60,585 nucleotides of DNA, taken from assembly GCA_965659115.1 (NCBI GenBank), contig CBFHUP010000006.1:1-60585 (forward strand). Reading direction: 5' to 3'. A program made the translations under genes and the position numbers. This document shows, in pieces, positions 8,621 through 17,017 of this stretch. Positions within the stretch are counted from its first letter, which is position 1. Each line of letters begins with the position of its first letter. The notes beneath the pieces were generated by a model that had not been told where the DNA came from, made no database searches, and worked only from the letters and a program-made list of their open reading frames with translations. This stretch comes from UBA8752 sp965659115. Its GTDB lineage: Bacteria > Bacteroidota > Bacteroidia > Flavobacteriales_D > Sanyastnellaceae.

Positions 8621-11107
8621 TTATCGGCCCAGTCTCCAAGTCTTTTGCTGACCCGATTGGGTCCCCCTCCAATGAACCAGCGCAACGGAAGGTATTTCGG
8701 CGGGATCGAGCACCACAGGGTAGCCCGGCAAACCACTTGTCCTGTGGAAGATGCGACCCGTCAGGTCGAAAACTTCCACTTCAAAAGCCTCGCGCGGGTG
8801 GGTGATTTCCCAGCCCCTCGTCGTGCGTTCCATGACCACTTCAACCTGAGCGGAAGGCGTCCCCACAGAGCTTACAGTCTCCACAGTGACCACCATTTGA
8901 TAGGTATCAGAGCAGTAGTCGTTCCATGCATTCAACCCGACAGTGTATGACCCAGCCGCAGCATAGGCGTGGATGGGGTTCTCAGAAGAACTCGAGCTCC
9001 CGTCTCCGAAATTCCATTGGTATGACTCTGCACCGTTACTGGCATTGTCAAAGTACACTTCGGCTTCGCCATCGACCAGGGTCACCACTGCTTGATCCAC
9101 ATTGATGCCCGCTTGGACTTGAGGTGCCTGCAGCACTTCAACGCTAGCGGAGTCGGAACAACCCGCATTGTCGGTGATCACCGCTTCCAAAACACCCGCG
9201 GTCGGTACCTCGATGGAGGTGCCAATACCCCCATGAGACCATGTCACCGTGTACGGTTCTTGGCCACCTTCAATGTCCAAAGTGACCCCACCGTGATCGT
9301 CGTAGCATCCGATGTGGTCCAGCATGGCTTGAACGTTGAAGTTGCCAATGCCGGCGCTGTCGGCTTCGACTTCCACGGTTTTTGAGATGTCCATGCACCC
9401 CTCGGTGATGGCGGTCACCGTGTAGGTGCCCGCTCCGACGTTGGAGAAAGTGCCCCCGATTGAATCTGCGGTGAAGGCGCCCACAGCATTGCCGCTGGCG
9501 TCGTACAAAGCGTAACCGACGGTCTGCTCAGGTCCGGCCACAAAAACCGTCCCGTCCAGTGAACTGGCGCAGGCCGCCTCTGTGGAGGACACCTCTACTT
9601 CTCCAGATACAGTCAAGTTGAAGCGGTGCTCATCGAGGTGGGAGCTCACCAAGTATGTGTATTCCAAGTCCGCATCCACACTGCCAGTCCATCCTGTCAG
9701 CAGGTCCTCCAAAATGAGGCAGCGGTGTTCTGGCAATGACGTCGCGCGAATGGTCACCGAATCTCCATTCAACCCCTTGACCCAAATGGGCAAGACCTGC
9801 GATTCCCCGTGGGTGCGGTTCACAGCCAAAGAGACGTCATCGGCGCTCTTGGAGAAGATGTCCAAGTGGTTTCTTCCGCGAAAACCAGAAGGCAAAAATT
9901 CTGCGTCTTCCAACCGGTTATACAGGTCGGTTCCGGTCCCGAACTCGATGGTGCATTGGTCGATCCGGTCTTCGGTGCTCAATTGAAATCCCAAAACCTG
10001 AGCAGAAGCCCGCTCATGCTGGGCTGACCATGTTGCCTTATCCACCAAAGCTTCTGCACCGAAATGCAAATTGGTGGTGGCATCCGCAATGGTCCATATG
10101 CCACGTCCCGGTGCGACAACCCCTGTATTGCCAAAGGTGCCGAGCCCTGCAACCTGCACGGTGTAGGTTTCCAAACTGTCCACCCATTCATAGGTAGCCC
10201 CCAAAGAACCAGGACCGGAAACGGTGACGGCATTCAAATCTGCAAAGCCCGTCATCGGATTGCACATCAGATTCCAACCTGCCCAATTGCTGTCCGCATC
10301 CTTGGTCAATTCAACATCGGCCTCCACCACAGCGGATCCCGTCAGCTCAAAGTGATTCTGACCGGCCCCCAATTTGAAATTGAAGCCTGAAGTGGCCAGC
10401 AAGGCATCGGATTCCACCAAGGTCAAGTACCCCGCAGTTGGTTCCAGCCATTGCTTCAAATACACTGCTGAAGGCATGTTCAACAATTGTCCTGCATCAC
10501 AACCTTCCAATCCAGTTCCGATGTGAAAGGTGTACGTGCTTTCCTTTTCCCAAGAGAAACGGCGTACGACTTGTCCAGCGATCGTGCCTGTCTCGTTGGT
10601 GATCCCTGACGTTCCCGCCAAGACCAACATGTCTCCGGTCTGGAGGTTGGCGGTGCCAAGGTCGATCTGTCCCGTGATGGTGACCGTATCGGCCAAACTC
10701 ACTGTGGCTGATCCACAATCCAACCGGTCCAACTTGGCCGGTCCGCATATGTGGTTCGCTTCGCCCACCAAAGCCACCATACCAGAACCCGAAATCTCAC
10801 CCAGTGACGCCAGTGACGCCGATAGCTCGAGCCTCGAACCCGATACCAAGTCCATGACAGCTCCATCAGCCACGGCCAAACTCTGGGCACGCGCTGTATC
10901 AGCTGCATTCAATCCCACCGTGTGTCCCTCTTGCAAGGAAACGTCATTGGCAGCGCCTGGCACACATGCGCAATCCCATGTGGTGGTCTCAAACCAGCCG
11001 CCAGATTGAACAGATGCGATGGGGTCCCCCGCAGCATTGCCGTTGGCCGGTTGCGCAAACAAGACGATGGTGGGCACCATCAAAAGGGAGAGGAATGCGG
11101 TCTTCAT
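8621..11107 (-). CDS. large secreted protein with PKD domain and T9SS sorting domain
   Basis: This 828-aa exported protein begins with a Sec signal peptide (MKTAFLSLLMVPTIVLFAQPANG). The N-terminal third (GGWFETTTWDCACVPGAANDVSLQEGHTV) is of the kind found in Bacteroidota surface proteins that begin with a G8- or beta-helix-like module. The middle holds beta-sandwich repeats resembling SprB-type segments (GTYTVTAITEGCMDISKTVEV; DDHGGVTLDIEGGQEPYTVTWSHG). A PKD domain follows (YQWNFGDGSSSSSENPIHAYAAAGSYTVGL). The end is a type A T9SS C-terminal domain (FEVEVFDLTGRIFHR...WRLGR), so it is probably anchored to or released from the cell surface. Binding partner or enzymatic role is unknown; adhesin is a guess. 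Confidence 0.88.
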   Translation of the reverse strand: MKTAFLSLLMVPTIVLFAQPANGNAAGDPIASVQSGGWFETTTWDCACVPGAANDVSLQEGHTVGLNAADTARAQSLAVADGAVMDLVSGSRLELSASLASLGEISGSGMVALVGEANHICGPAKLDRLDCGSATVSLADTVTITGQIDLGTANLQTGDMLVLAGTSGITNETGTIAGQVVRRFSWEKESTYTFHIGTGLEGCDAGQLLNMPSAVYLKQWLEPTAGYLTLVESDALLATSGFNFKLGAGQNHFELTGSAVVEADVELTKDADSNWAGWNLMCNPMTGFADLNAVTVSGPGSLGATYEWVDSLETYTVQVAGLGTFGNTGVVAPGRGIWTIADATTNLHFGAEALVDKATWSAQHERASAQVLGFQLSTEDRIDQCTIEFGTGTDLYNRLEDAEFLPSGFRGRNHLDIFSKSADDVSLAVNRTHGESQVLPIWVKGLNGDSVTIRATSLPEHRCLILEDLLTGWTGSVDADLEYTYLVSSHLDEHRFNLTVSGEVEVSSTEAACASSLDGTVFVAGPEQTVGYALYDASGNAVGAFTADSIGGTFSNVGAGTYTVTAITEGCMDISKTVEVEADSAGIGNFNVQAMLDHIGCYDDHGGVTLDIEGGQEPYTVTWSHGGIGTSIEVPTAGVLEAVITDNAGCSDSASVEVLQAPQVQAGINVDQAVVTLVDGEAEVYFDNASNGAESYQWNFGDGSSSSSENPIHAYAAAGSYTVGLNAWNDYCSDTYQMVVTVETVSSVGTPSAQVEVVMERTTRGWEITHPREAFEVEVFDLTGRIFHRTSGLPGYPVVLDPAEIPSVALVHWRGTQSGQQKTWRLGR

Positions 11108-11138
11108 GTGGGCACATACGCCCGAGAAGCCTCAGAGG

Positions 11139-12059
11139 TTACACTCTGTGAGAAAACCGAATGGCCAGCAGCCCCGCCGAAAGCACAACGAACACCACCG
11201 GTGCCAGCTTGGTCCAACGTTTTCCCGGAGGCATCAGCCATGGCCAGCTCCACGCCGACAAAAAAGCAACAGCGCCAGGAAACCCTGACAAGGCAGGGGA
11301 ATGTGCACGGGCCGAAGACCACTGGGAGACTTCCATCAGACCTATGACTGCCACACCCAACACACCCGCCCATTGGGTCAGCTGGCGGGCAAACCGCTGC
11401 TGAGCCGTGGCCCGCACCAAGGATTGTTGCCTGAAAACACACCCCAAAACCGTGGGAACTGAAACCCACAATGCCGCGCTCAGCATGGCCGGATTCGCCG
11501 CAGGCCGCCATCCCCAAAACACCCTCAGCTCCCCTTCCATGATCCAGATCACAGCGCCGGTAATCAAAGCCGGTGCCACCAATCCGAGCAAGACGGCCAC
11601 CGATTCCTCTTCTCCTGGCCGACGAACAAAAAACAAGGACATGAGCAAGGACGGCAACAGAGGCCACAGAGATGCCTCGATCAAAACCCCTGCACACCAC
11701 CACATACCGATAAACATGAAGGTCCCGGGCCTTTGGTCTCCATCTCTCAATTGCATCACGTGTCGCATGCCTTGAAAAAAACAGGGGAAAGCCCACCATG
11801 TCCAGTCCGACACCATGCCAATCATGGGGGTTGCAAGCAGCACCCAAACCCAACTTGGAATGCTCCCGGGGCGTGTGCGCATGCCTGAATCGGCGTGAAT
11901 CCGATGGATCAACCATGCCGCTACACAGACCGCCCCTAACGCGGGCCATGAAGTCCATTGGACGAGGTTCAGAGCCCAAGATCCGAGGAACAAAATCACC
12001 CCAGATAAGGGCACGAAGGCCCACGCCACAGGTTGATTCGAATTCAGAATGCTCAGCAT
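11139..12059 (-). CDS. multi-pass inner-membrane protein (DUF6427-like)
   Basis: The 306-aa protein is strongly hydrophobic, with about 8-9 predicted transmembrane segments spread through its length. Its N-terminus (MLSILNSNQPVAWAFVPLSGVILF) and its place next to the small DUF6341-like gene and purD resemble DUF6427 proteins of Flavobacteriia, whose function is unknown. No catalytic motif is visible; the very high Trp content is notable. The gene is divergent from the small membrane-protein gene at 12099 and lies 31 bp upstream of the T9SS protein, possibly as one transcript. The family call comes from general resemblance and context. Confidence 0.65.
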   Translation of the reverse strand: MLSILNSNQPVAWAFVPLSGVILFLGSWALNLVQWTSWPALGAVCVAAWLIHRIHADSGMRTRPGSIPSWVWVLLATPMIGMVSDWTWWAFPCFFQGMRHVMQLRDGDQRPGTFMFIGMWWCAGVLIEASLWPLLPSLLMSLFFVRRPGEEESVAVLLGLVAPALITGAVIWIMEGELRVFWGWRPAANPAMLSAALWVSVPTVLGCVFRQQSLVRATAQQRFARQLTQWAGVLGVAVIGLMEVSQWSSARAHSPALSGFPGAVAFLSAWSWPWLMPPGKRWTKLAPVVFVVLSAGLLAIRFSHRV

Positions 12060-12072
12060 ACCGAAAGGTGCC

Positions 12073-12080
12073 TATTTTTG
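12073..12080 (+). promoter_or_regulatory. -7 promoter box of the DUF6341-like gene
   Basis: TATTTTTG is a perfect TAnnTTTG match, 18 nt before the ATG at 12099. No TTG was found at the -33 position. Confidence 0.45.
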
Positions 12081-12098
12081 CGGCAGCAAACCGCACCC

Positions 12099-12287
12099 AT
12101 GAACCTCCAGGAGCTCCTTACCCCCGTGGCCAAGTTCGTCGAATGGTCTTTCGAAACGCTGCTGATTCCCGTCAGCAACCCCTTCAATACGGCCGTGGTG
12201 TTGCTCATCGTGAGTGGCATTGCTCTGTGGCTGCGCAAGCAGGGGAAATTTACAGCTGAGGCCCGCCGAGACGGCGGCATCATCTGA
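12099..12287 (+). CDS. small single-span membrane protein (DUF6341-like)
   Basis: The 62-aa protein begins MNLQELLTPVAKFVEWSFE, continues with one transmembrane helix (about residues 27-43, FNTAVVLLIVSGIALWL) and ends with a short basic then acidic tail. Its layout (amphipathic N-terminus, a FExLLxPxxN segment, then a helix followed by RKQGKF) resembles the small DUF6341 proteins found beside DUF6427 and purD in flavobacteria. An in-frame ATG exists at 12033, but that start would overlap the divergent gene and add an unrelated leader. ATG 12099 also follows a -7 box at a sensible distance. It converges with purD with only 16 bp between. Function unknown. Confidence 0.65.
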   Translation: MNLQELLTPVAKFVEWSFETLLIPVSNPFNTAVVLLIVSGIALWLRKQGKFTAEARRDGGII

Positions 12288-12303
12288 AGCCCAACTTCTT
12301 TGA

Positions 12304-13584
12304 TCACGCGATCGTCCCGATATCGGAACGGAACGTTTTGCCTTTGAACTGAACGGCATTTGCCAAAGCATGGGCCTTTTCGGCGGCCTGTTTCACATCG
12401 GCGCCGGTTCCCACACAAGCCATGACCCGTCCGCCAGCAGTGACCACCTCTCCGTCCACTTTGGCGGTTCCGGCGTGAACGATGTGTTGGTCTTTTCCGA
12501 TGGTGTTGGCCTTCGGGAGTTCAATTCGCTCACCCTTTTTGTATTCCCCCGGATAGCCTTCGCTTGCCAAGATGACCGCTGCAGCTGCTTTGGGAGAAAG
12601 CGTAACATCGATTTCTGAAAGGAGGCCATTGGCCAATCCATCCATCAGGTGGAGCAGGTCCGTTTCGAGCAGCGGCAAAATGATCTGAGTTTCTGGATCA
12701 CCCAAGCGGCAGTTGTATTCGATGACGTAAGGGTCCCCCTGGACCTTCATGAGGCCAAAGAACAGGAACCCTTGAAATGGGATGCTGTCGCGCTGAAGCC
12801 CCCTAATGGTGGGAATCACCACTTGGTTCTTCACCTTTTCCATGAACTCTGGGGTCACATGGGGCACGGGGCTGATGGCGCCCATACCACCGGTATTGGG
12901 GCCCGTGTTGTCCTCGCCAATGCGCTTGTAATCCATTGCGGGGGACAGCAGGCGCCAGGCATTTCCGTCGGTGACGATGAACATGGAGACTTCAACGCCC
13001 TTGAGAAACTCCTCGATGACAATCTCCTTGCCTGCGCTGCCAAAAGCCTCTCCTCGAATCATAGACCGCACGGCCGCCTCCGCTTCAGAAAGCACCTCGG
13101 TCACGATGACCCCTTTGCCTGCAGCAAGCCCACTGGCCTTGACCACATAGGGGGCCTTCATCTTCCTCAGAAAAGCCAACGCATCGCGTACCTCTCCTTT
13201 TCCAAACGATCCATACTTGGCCGTTGGAATGCGGTGCCGGTGCATGAACTCTTTCGAGAAGACCTTGCTTCCTTCCAATGCTGCGCCTGCTTTTTTCGGG
13301 CCGATGACCGCCACGGAGGCCAAGGACTTGTCCGCAGCAAAATGATCTGCAATCCCGGCCACAAGCGGCGCTTCGGGGCCTACTACGACCATGTCAATTC
13401 TGTTGGCTTTGACACACTCCACGACCGCCGGAAAATCCGTCGGGTCGAGGGGCACGTTTGTGCCCAACTCTTCCGTTCCGGCATTGCCCGGGCCAAAGAA
13501 AGTAGCGTCCAACAATGAGCTGCCTGAGATTTTCAGGCCGATGGCATGCTCCCTACCACCAGATCCAAGTATGAGTACACGCAT
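12304..13584 (-). CDS. purD: phosphoribosylamine-glycine ligase
   Basis: PurD (GAR synthetase) joins glycine to phosphoribosylamine with ATP in step 2 of purine synthesis. The 426-aa length is normal. Visible features are the N-terminal loop MRVLILGSGGREHAI, the glycine-rich ATP-grasp segment YVVKASGLAAGKGVIV, EEFLKGVEVSMFIVTDG, the family signature NTGGMGAISPVP, and the Mg-binding stretch YVIEYNCRLGDPETQ. The start at 13584 gives the canonical N-terminus. A perfect -7 box is 7 nt upstream, so the mRNA leader is probably very short. It is transcribed divergently from the GT2-GT9 fusion gene. Confidence 0.97.
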   Translation of the reverse strand: MRVLILGSGGREHAIGLKISGSSLLDATFFGPGNAGTEELGTNVPLDPTDFPAVVECVKANRIDMVVVGPEAPLVAGIADHFAADKSLASVAVIGPKKAGAALEGSKVFSKEFMHRHRIPTAKYGSFGKGEVRDALAFLRKMKAPYVVKASGLAAGKGVIVTEVLSEAEAAVRSMIRGEAFGSAGKEIVIEEFLKGVEVSMFIVTDGNAWRLLSPAMDYKRIGEDNTGPNTGGMGAISPVPHVTPEFMEKVKNQVVIPTIRGLQRDSIPFQGFLFFGLMKVQGDPYVIEYNCRLGDPETQIILPLLETDLLHLMDGLANGLLSEIDVTLSPKAAAAVILASEGYPGEYKKGERIELPKANTIGKDQHIVHAGTAKVDGEVVTAGGRVMACVGTGADVKQAAEKAHALANAVQFKGKTFRSDIGTIA

Positions 13585-13591
13585 GGTTCCT

Positions 13592-13599
13592 CAAAACTA
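13592..13599 (-). promoter_or_regulatory. -7 promoter box of purD
   Basis: The reverse strand reads TAGTTTTG, matching TAnnTTTG exactly, with only 7 nt between it and the purD ATG. This predicts a leader of only a few nucleotides. Confidence 0.6.
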
Positions 13600-13701
13600 C
13601 CTTCGCCCCGGCCCGGCCCGTGGCATTGTTTTCAACACCTGGGGACAAGTGCTCACCAAAAAGGGCCGATGTGCGCATATTTCGTGAACGACAACACCGC
13701 C

Positions 13702-15492
13702 ATGCCTTCCAACCAGACTCCTGATGAGGCTCCCCTGCTCAGCGTGGTGGTCATCACCCTGAATGAGGCGCACAACCTGCCACGGCTGCTGCACGCCGTT
13801 TCGGGATGGGCCGATGAAGTTCTGGTGTTTGATTCTGGCAGTACCGATGGGACTGTGGCCCTGGCAGAGGCAGGCGGTGCCCGCGTGGTGAACTGCCCCT
13901 GGGAAGGCTGGTCGAAGACCAAGAACAAAGCCAACGCCGCGGCAAAAGGGCAGTGGATTCTCAGCTTAGATGCAGATGAAGCCCCCGATGCGGCCTGCGC
14001 CGCCGCCATTCGACAGCACATCCAAGGCGGGATGCGGACCCCAGACGGCCGTTGGCGGGTCGGTGAGGTGAACCGCATGACACACTACTGCGGCCAATGG
14101 GTCCACCACAGCGGTTGGTTTCCAGACCTCAACATCCGCCTTTGGCCCCATGGTGCCGCGCAATGGGCAGGGGCCATCCACGAAGCGCCCGTGTTCCAAG
14201 AACCGACAGAAAAAGTGGGGTTGTCGGGGATTGTAGAGCACTACAGTTACCCTCATCGGGCCGACCACCTTTCCCAAATTGAGAAATTCGGAAAGGTCTG
14301 GGCCGAAGACCAGTTCGCATTGGGAAGGTCTACACCTCCGGTGTTGGCCGGACTCAAGGTCATCGCCCAATGGGTGAAAACTTTTTGTATCAAACGCGGG
14401 TTCCTCGACGGCCGCACCGGGTGGACCATTGCCCGGCTCAGCGCTTGGGCCACTTGGCGCAAACATGCCCGACTCAGGGCGATGCACGTCGGAAAAACGC
14501 TGACACCTCAGAAGATCCTCGTGGCCCGTACTGATGCGCTGGGAGACCTGGTCCTCACCCTGCCCATGTTGCGCGCCTTGCGCAAGCGGTTCCCAAATGC
14601 ACAAATTGACCTGCTGGTGCGCCCCTATGCAGCCGCATTGGCATGCGCTTCGCAGGACGTGGACGGGGTGCTCATCTGGGAAGACGGCAAGGCCACAACA
14701 GGGTCTCACGACACTGGCGACGCGCTGATACGCCACGAATACGACGCTGTAGTGCTGGCCTATCCCGATGCGCAAGTGGTCCATTCCTGCGTCCGTGCAG
14801 GCATCCCCATTCGGCTAGGAACAGCGCGCCGCCGCCACACTTTTGGGCGCATGACCCACCCAAACTGGGACAGCAGAAAAGACTCTGGAGGGCATGAAAG
14901 TTGGCATGGACTCAGGCTCTTGATGCCCTTGGGGATTGAGGCCTCTAACAGCAGCTTTCAGGACACTTTGATTCGGCCTCCTGTGGCTGATGATGCCGTG
15001 AAAGAGGCGCTCAGCGGCATGTCGCAGGCCCCTGTTTTGTTGCACCCCGGATCGCACGGCAGCGCAGGAAATTGGGCCCCTGAGCGGTTTGCAGCCTTGG
15101 CATCTTCACTCGTTCGCTCGGGAATGACCGTGGCGTTCACAGGCACAGCGCAAGAAGGGCGTGATTTCGCCCCCTACTTCCCAGAAGTAGAAGGCGCAGT
15201 GTCCTGGTTTGGGCGCTTCGACCTCAACCAGTTGCTGGCGGCTCAGTCAGGTTCACAAGCCGTTGTCGCCTCGAGCACTGGCCCTTTGCATACGGCCACC
15301 GCCATGGGAGTTCCCGGCATTGGACTGTATGGAAAAACTGCTCCTGCTTGGGCTGCGAGGTGGGCACCCATAGGGCCACAGGTCACGGTACTCGAAGCGG
15401 ATTCCGTCGACCCCGATGGACACCTGGACATTTCAGTGGAGCGGGTCAAAGCCGCAGTCTTGGCGTTCAGCGACGCGTCTTTTGAGTCTTGA
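13702..15492 (+). CDS. bifunctional glycosyltransferase, GT2 (WaaE-like) fused to GT9 (heptosyltransferase-like)
   Basis: Two glycosyltransferases are fused in one 596-aa chain. Residues 12-240 are a GT-A fold GT2 enzyme of the WaaE/KdtX type: LSVVVITLNEAHNLPRLL, FDSGSTDGT, the metal-binding DAD at 90-92, and LNIRLWPHGAAQWAGAIHE. From residue 271 (KILVARTDALGDLVLTLPML) the chain is a GT9 ADP-heptose:LPS heptosyltransferase-like domain with HPGSHGSAGNWAPERFAAL and SSTGPLHTATAMGVPGIGLYG. The likely role is adding two sugars to the lipopolysaccharide core on the cytoplasmic face. ATG 13702 was chosen because it begins just before the GT2 fold; earlier in-frame starts (13546, 13669) would add an unrelated leader, part of it antisense to purD. 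The 3' end overlaps the O-antigen-ligase-like gene tail to tail by 26 bp. Confidence 0.9.
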   Translation: MPSNQTPDEAPLLSVVVITLNEAHNLPRLLHAVSGWADEVLVFDSGSTDGTVALAEAGGARVVNCPWEGWSKTKNKANAAAKGQWILSLDADEAPDAACAAAIRQHIQGGMRTPDGRWRVGEVNRMTHYCGQWVHHSGWFPDLNIRLWPHGAAQWAGAIHEAPVFQEPTEKVGLSGIVEHYSYPHRADHLSQIEKFGKVWAEDQFALGRSTPPVLAGLKVIAQWVKTFCIKRGFLDGRTGWTIARLSAWATWRKHARLRAMHVGKTLTPQKILVARTDALGDLVLTLPMLRALRKRFPNAQIDLLVRPYAAALACASQDVDGVLIWEDGKATTGSHDTGDALIRHEYDAVVLAYPDAQVVHSCVRAGIPIRLGTARRRHTFGRMTHPNWDSRKDSGGHESWHGLRLLMPLGIEASNSSFQDTLIRPPVADDAVKEALSGMSQAPVLLHPGSHGSAGNWAPERFAALASSLVRSGMTVAFTGTAQEGRDFAPYFPEVEGAVSWFGRFDLNQLLAAQSGSQAVVASSTGPLHTATAMGVPGIGLYGKTAPAWAARWAPIGPQVTVLEADSVDPDGHLDISVERVKAAVLAFSDASFES

Positions 15493-17017
15493 CCAAGGCG
15501 CCCAGTACCAACGCCACCACCGCGAGGGTGACCCCTGCTTGGGTTTCCAAGGTGTCTTCTGTCAAGCAGCTCAATGCCAACAGCAGCACTCCGGGACGGC
15601 ACGGACCGTATGCCCACATCGCCACCAAGGCCCATAGCAACAAGCCCAACCCTACGGCTCCGAGGGCCAAGAGCAGCGTGATGTATTGGTTGTGGGGGCG
15701 TTTGCGACCTTGTGCTGGCCATTCCGGAAATGACCGCAAAAAGCCCTGTTCCATTTCAATGCCAACCCGACCGGACCCAGCACCAACGGCCTTGCTCCAC
15801 AGGGGCAATGCGCACCAGGCGCCAAAAGCCACTTCCATGTATACGGACCGCGCCAAGACACTCGCATTGGGTGTTCGGTAACCGTCCAGCCACTGCCCCC
15901 AATTGAATTTGAACCGGTTCCAGCGTTTCTGCCAAGCCCCGCCATGCAGTTCCACTGTAGAGGTCACCCTTCTGGCCACCGCCTCCACCTCCAATTCTGA
16001 CAATGCCGCTACCCCTTCAGCATTTTTGGCCAACCCTTTCGAAGTCAAAAAGCGAACCAATGCGCCTTGAACCTCATCAAAAGCCATGTCGCTGCGCGCA
16101 GCCCATGCCGTCTTGAGTTCCCCCCAAGCCAAGTGGGTCCACACAAAGTGGCCGTTCTCCGTCACCCTGAGGTCCAACTTATGGACAAAAGGTTCTCCTG
16201 ACTGCGAACGTTCGGGCAGTTGGTCAGCCTGTGGGTAAGCGGTGGGCAGAGCGCTGGCCAGCAAGAGGCAGATCGGAATGAGAACCGCCGTCATCAGGAG
16301 GGCGTTGTGCCTCACGGCAGATGCAGAGGGCCATGGCACCCTTTCTGTCGTCTTTTCTTTTGGTTGGAGTAGCGATGAAATCCACCACGGGGACAAGAAC
16401 ACACCGGCGATCAAGCCTGTGACACCCTGCATCCACGTCCATGCCGACAATGCGCCTATGAGACAGCCCCACATCCATCGGTTTCCCAACAGATGCCCCA
16501 CCCAAGGCAGCAACAAAGCCCACCACAAACCGAAGCGGATGTGGGATATGAACTGTGAGGACTGTCTGCCTCCATTGGGCCCTCCATCCAACAGATCCCA
16601 TGAGATCAGTGATGCCGTCGCCAATGCGGCAGAAAACACGGCCACCTTCAGGACCAGCCCCAATTCGAACGCACTTAAACTGCGCGACTGCCGGGACATG
16701 GTGATCATGGCCCACCCCCCCACGGCCAAGGGCAACTTGACCCTGACATCGTGGAGGCAAGCCTCGGCTTCACCCCCCCAAATGGCAGACAGGCCAGACC
16801 ACAAAACCAGCAAAACCGAGGCCCACCCTGCGCGGTACAAGGCTTTTTGAGCGGGGGTTTTGGGGGCGGGAGCCGTCCGGCGCTGGAGTTGGGTGACCGT
16901 CACCACTCCAAGCCAAGCCGTGGCCATACTCATCATGGCATTCGACCAAGGAAAAGCCAGCACGAGGCCACCCCAGGCCCAGACCCACGGAATCTCCGGA
17001 AGGCGGACTTTGCTCAT
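15467..17017 (-). CDS. O-antigen ligase/polymerase-like membrane protein (Wzy/WaaL type)
   Basis: The 516-aa protein has multiple transmembrane helices (about ten) with one large extracytoplasmic loop in the C-terminal half (about residues 255-400). It ends with the region typical of the O-antigen ligase family: a loop then PHNQYITLLLALGAVGLGLLL. WaaL and Wzy members act at the periplasmic face on lipid-linked sugars. The neighbouring convergent GT2-GT9 glycosyltransferase supports a role in surface glycan assembly. Which polymer it handles, and whether it ligates or polymerises, cannot be told. Its ATG overlaps the stop of the upstream S41 protease gene by 4 bp, so it is the last gene of the DUF4271-hemD-rnpA-S41 operon. 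Confidence 0.85.
   Translation of the reverse strand: MSKVRLPEIPWVWAWGGLVLAFPWSNAMMSMATAWLGVVTVTQLQRRTAPAPKTPAQKALYRAGWASVLLVLWSGLSAIWGGEAEACLHDVRVKLPLAVGGWAMITMSRQSRSLSAFELGLVLKVAVFSAALATASLISWDLLDGGPNGGRQSSQFISHIRFGLWWALLLPWVGHLLGNRWMWGCLIGALSAWTWMQGVTGLIAGVFLSPWWISSLLQPKEKTTERVPWPSASAVRHNALLMTAVLIPICLLLASALPTAYPQADQLPERSQSGEPFVHKLDLRVTENGHFVWTHLAWGELKTAWAARSDMAFDEVQGALVRFLTSKGLAKNAEGVAALSELEVEAVARRVTSTVELHGGAWQKRWNRFKFNWGQWLDGYRTPNASVLARSVYMEVAFGAWCALPLWSKAVGAGSGRVGIEMEQGFLRSFPEWPAQGRKRPHNQYITLLLALGAVGLGLLLWALVAMWAYGPCRPGVLLLALSCLTEDTLETQAGVTLAVVALVLGALVKTQKTRR

Noticed and set aside
10800..10822. Short tandem repeat ccagtgacg x2 in the T9SS protein gene
   Set aside because: Only two short copies within coding sequence; most likely a chance codon repeat.
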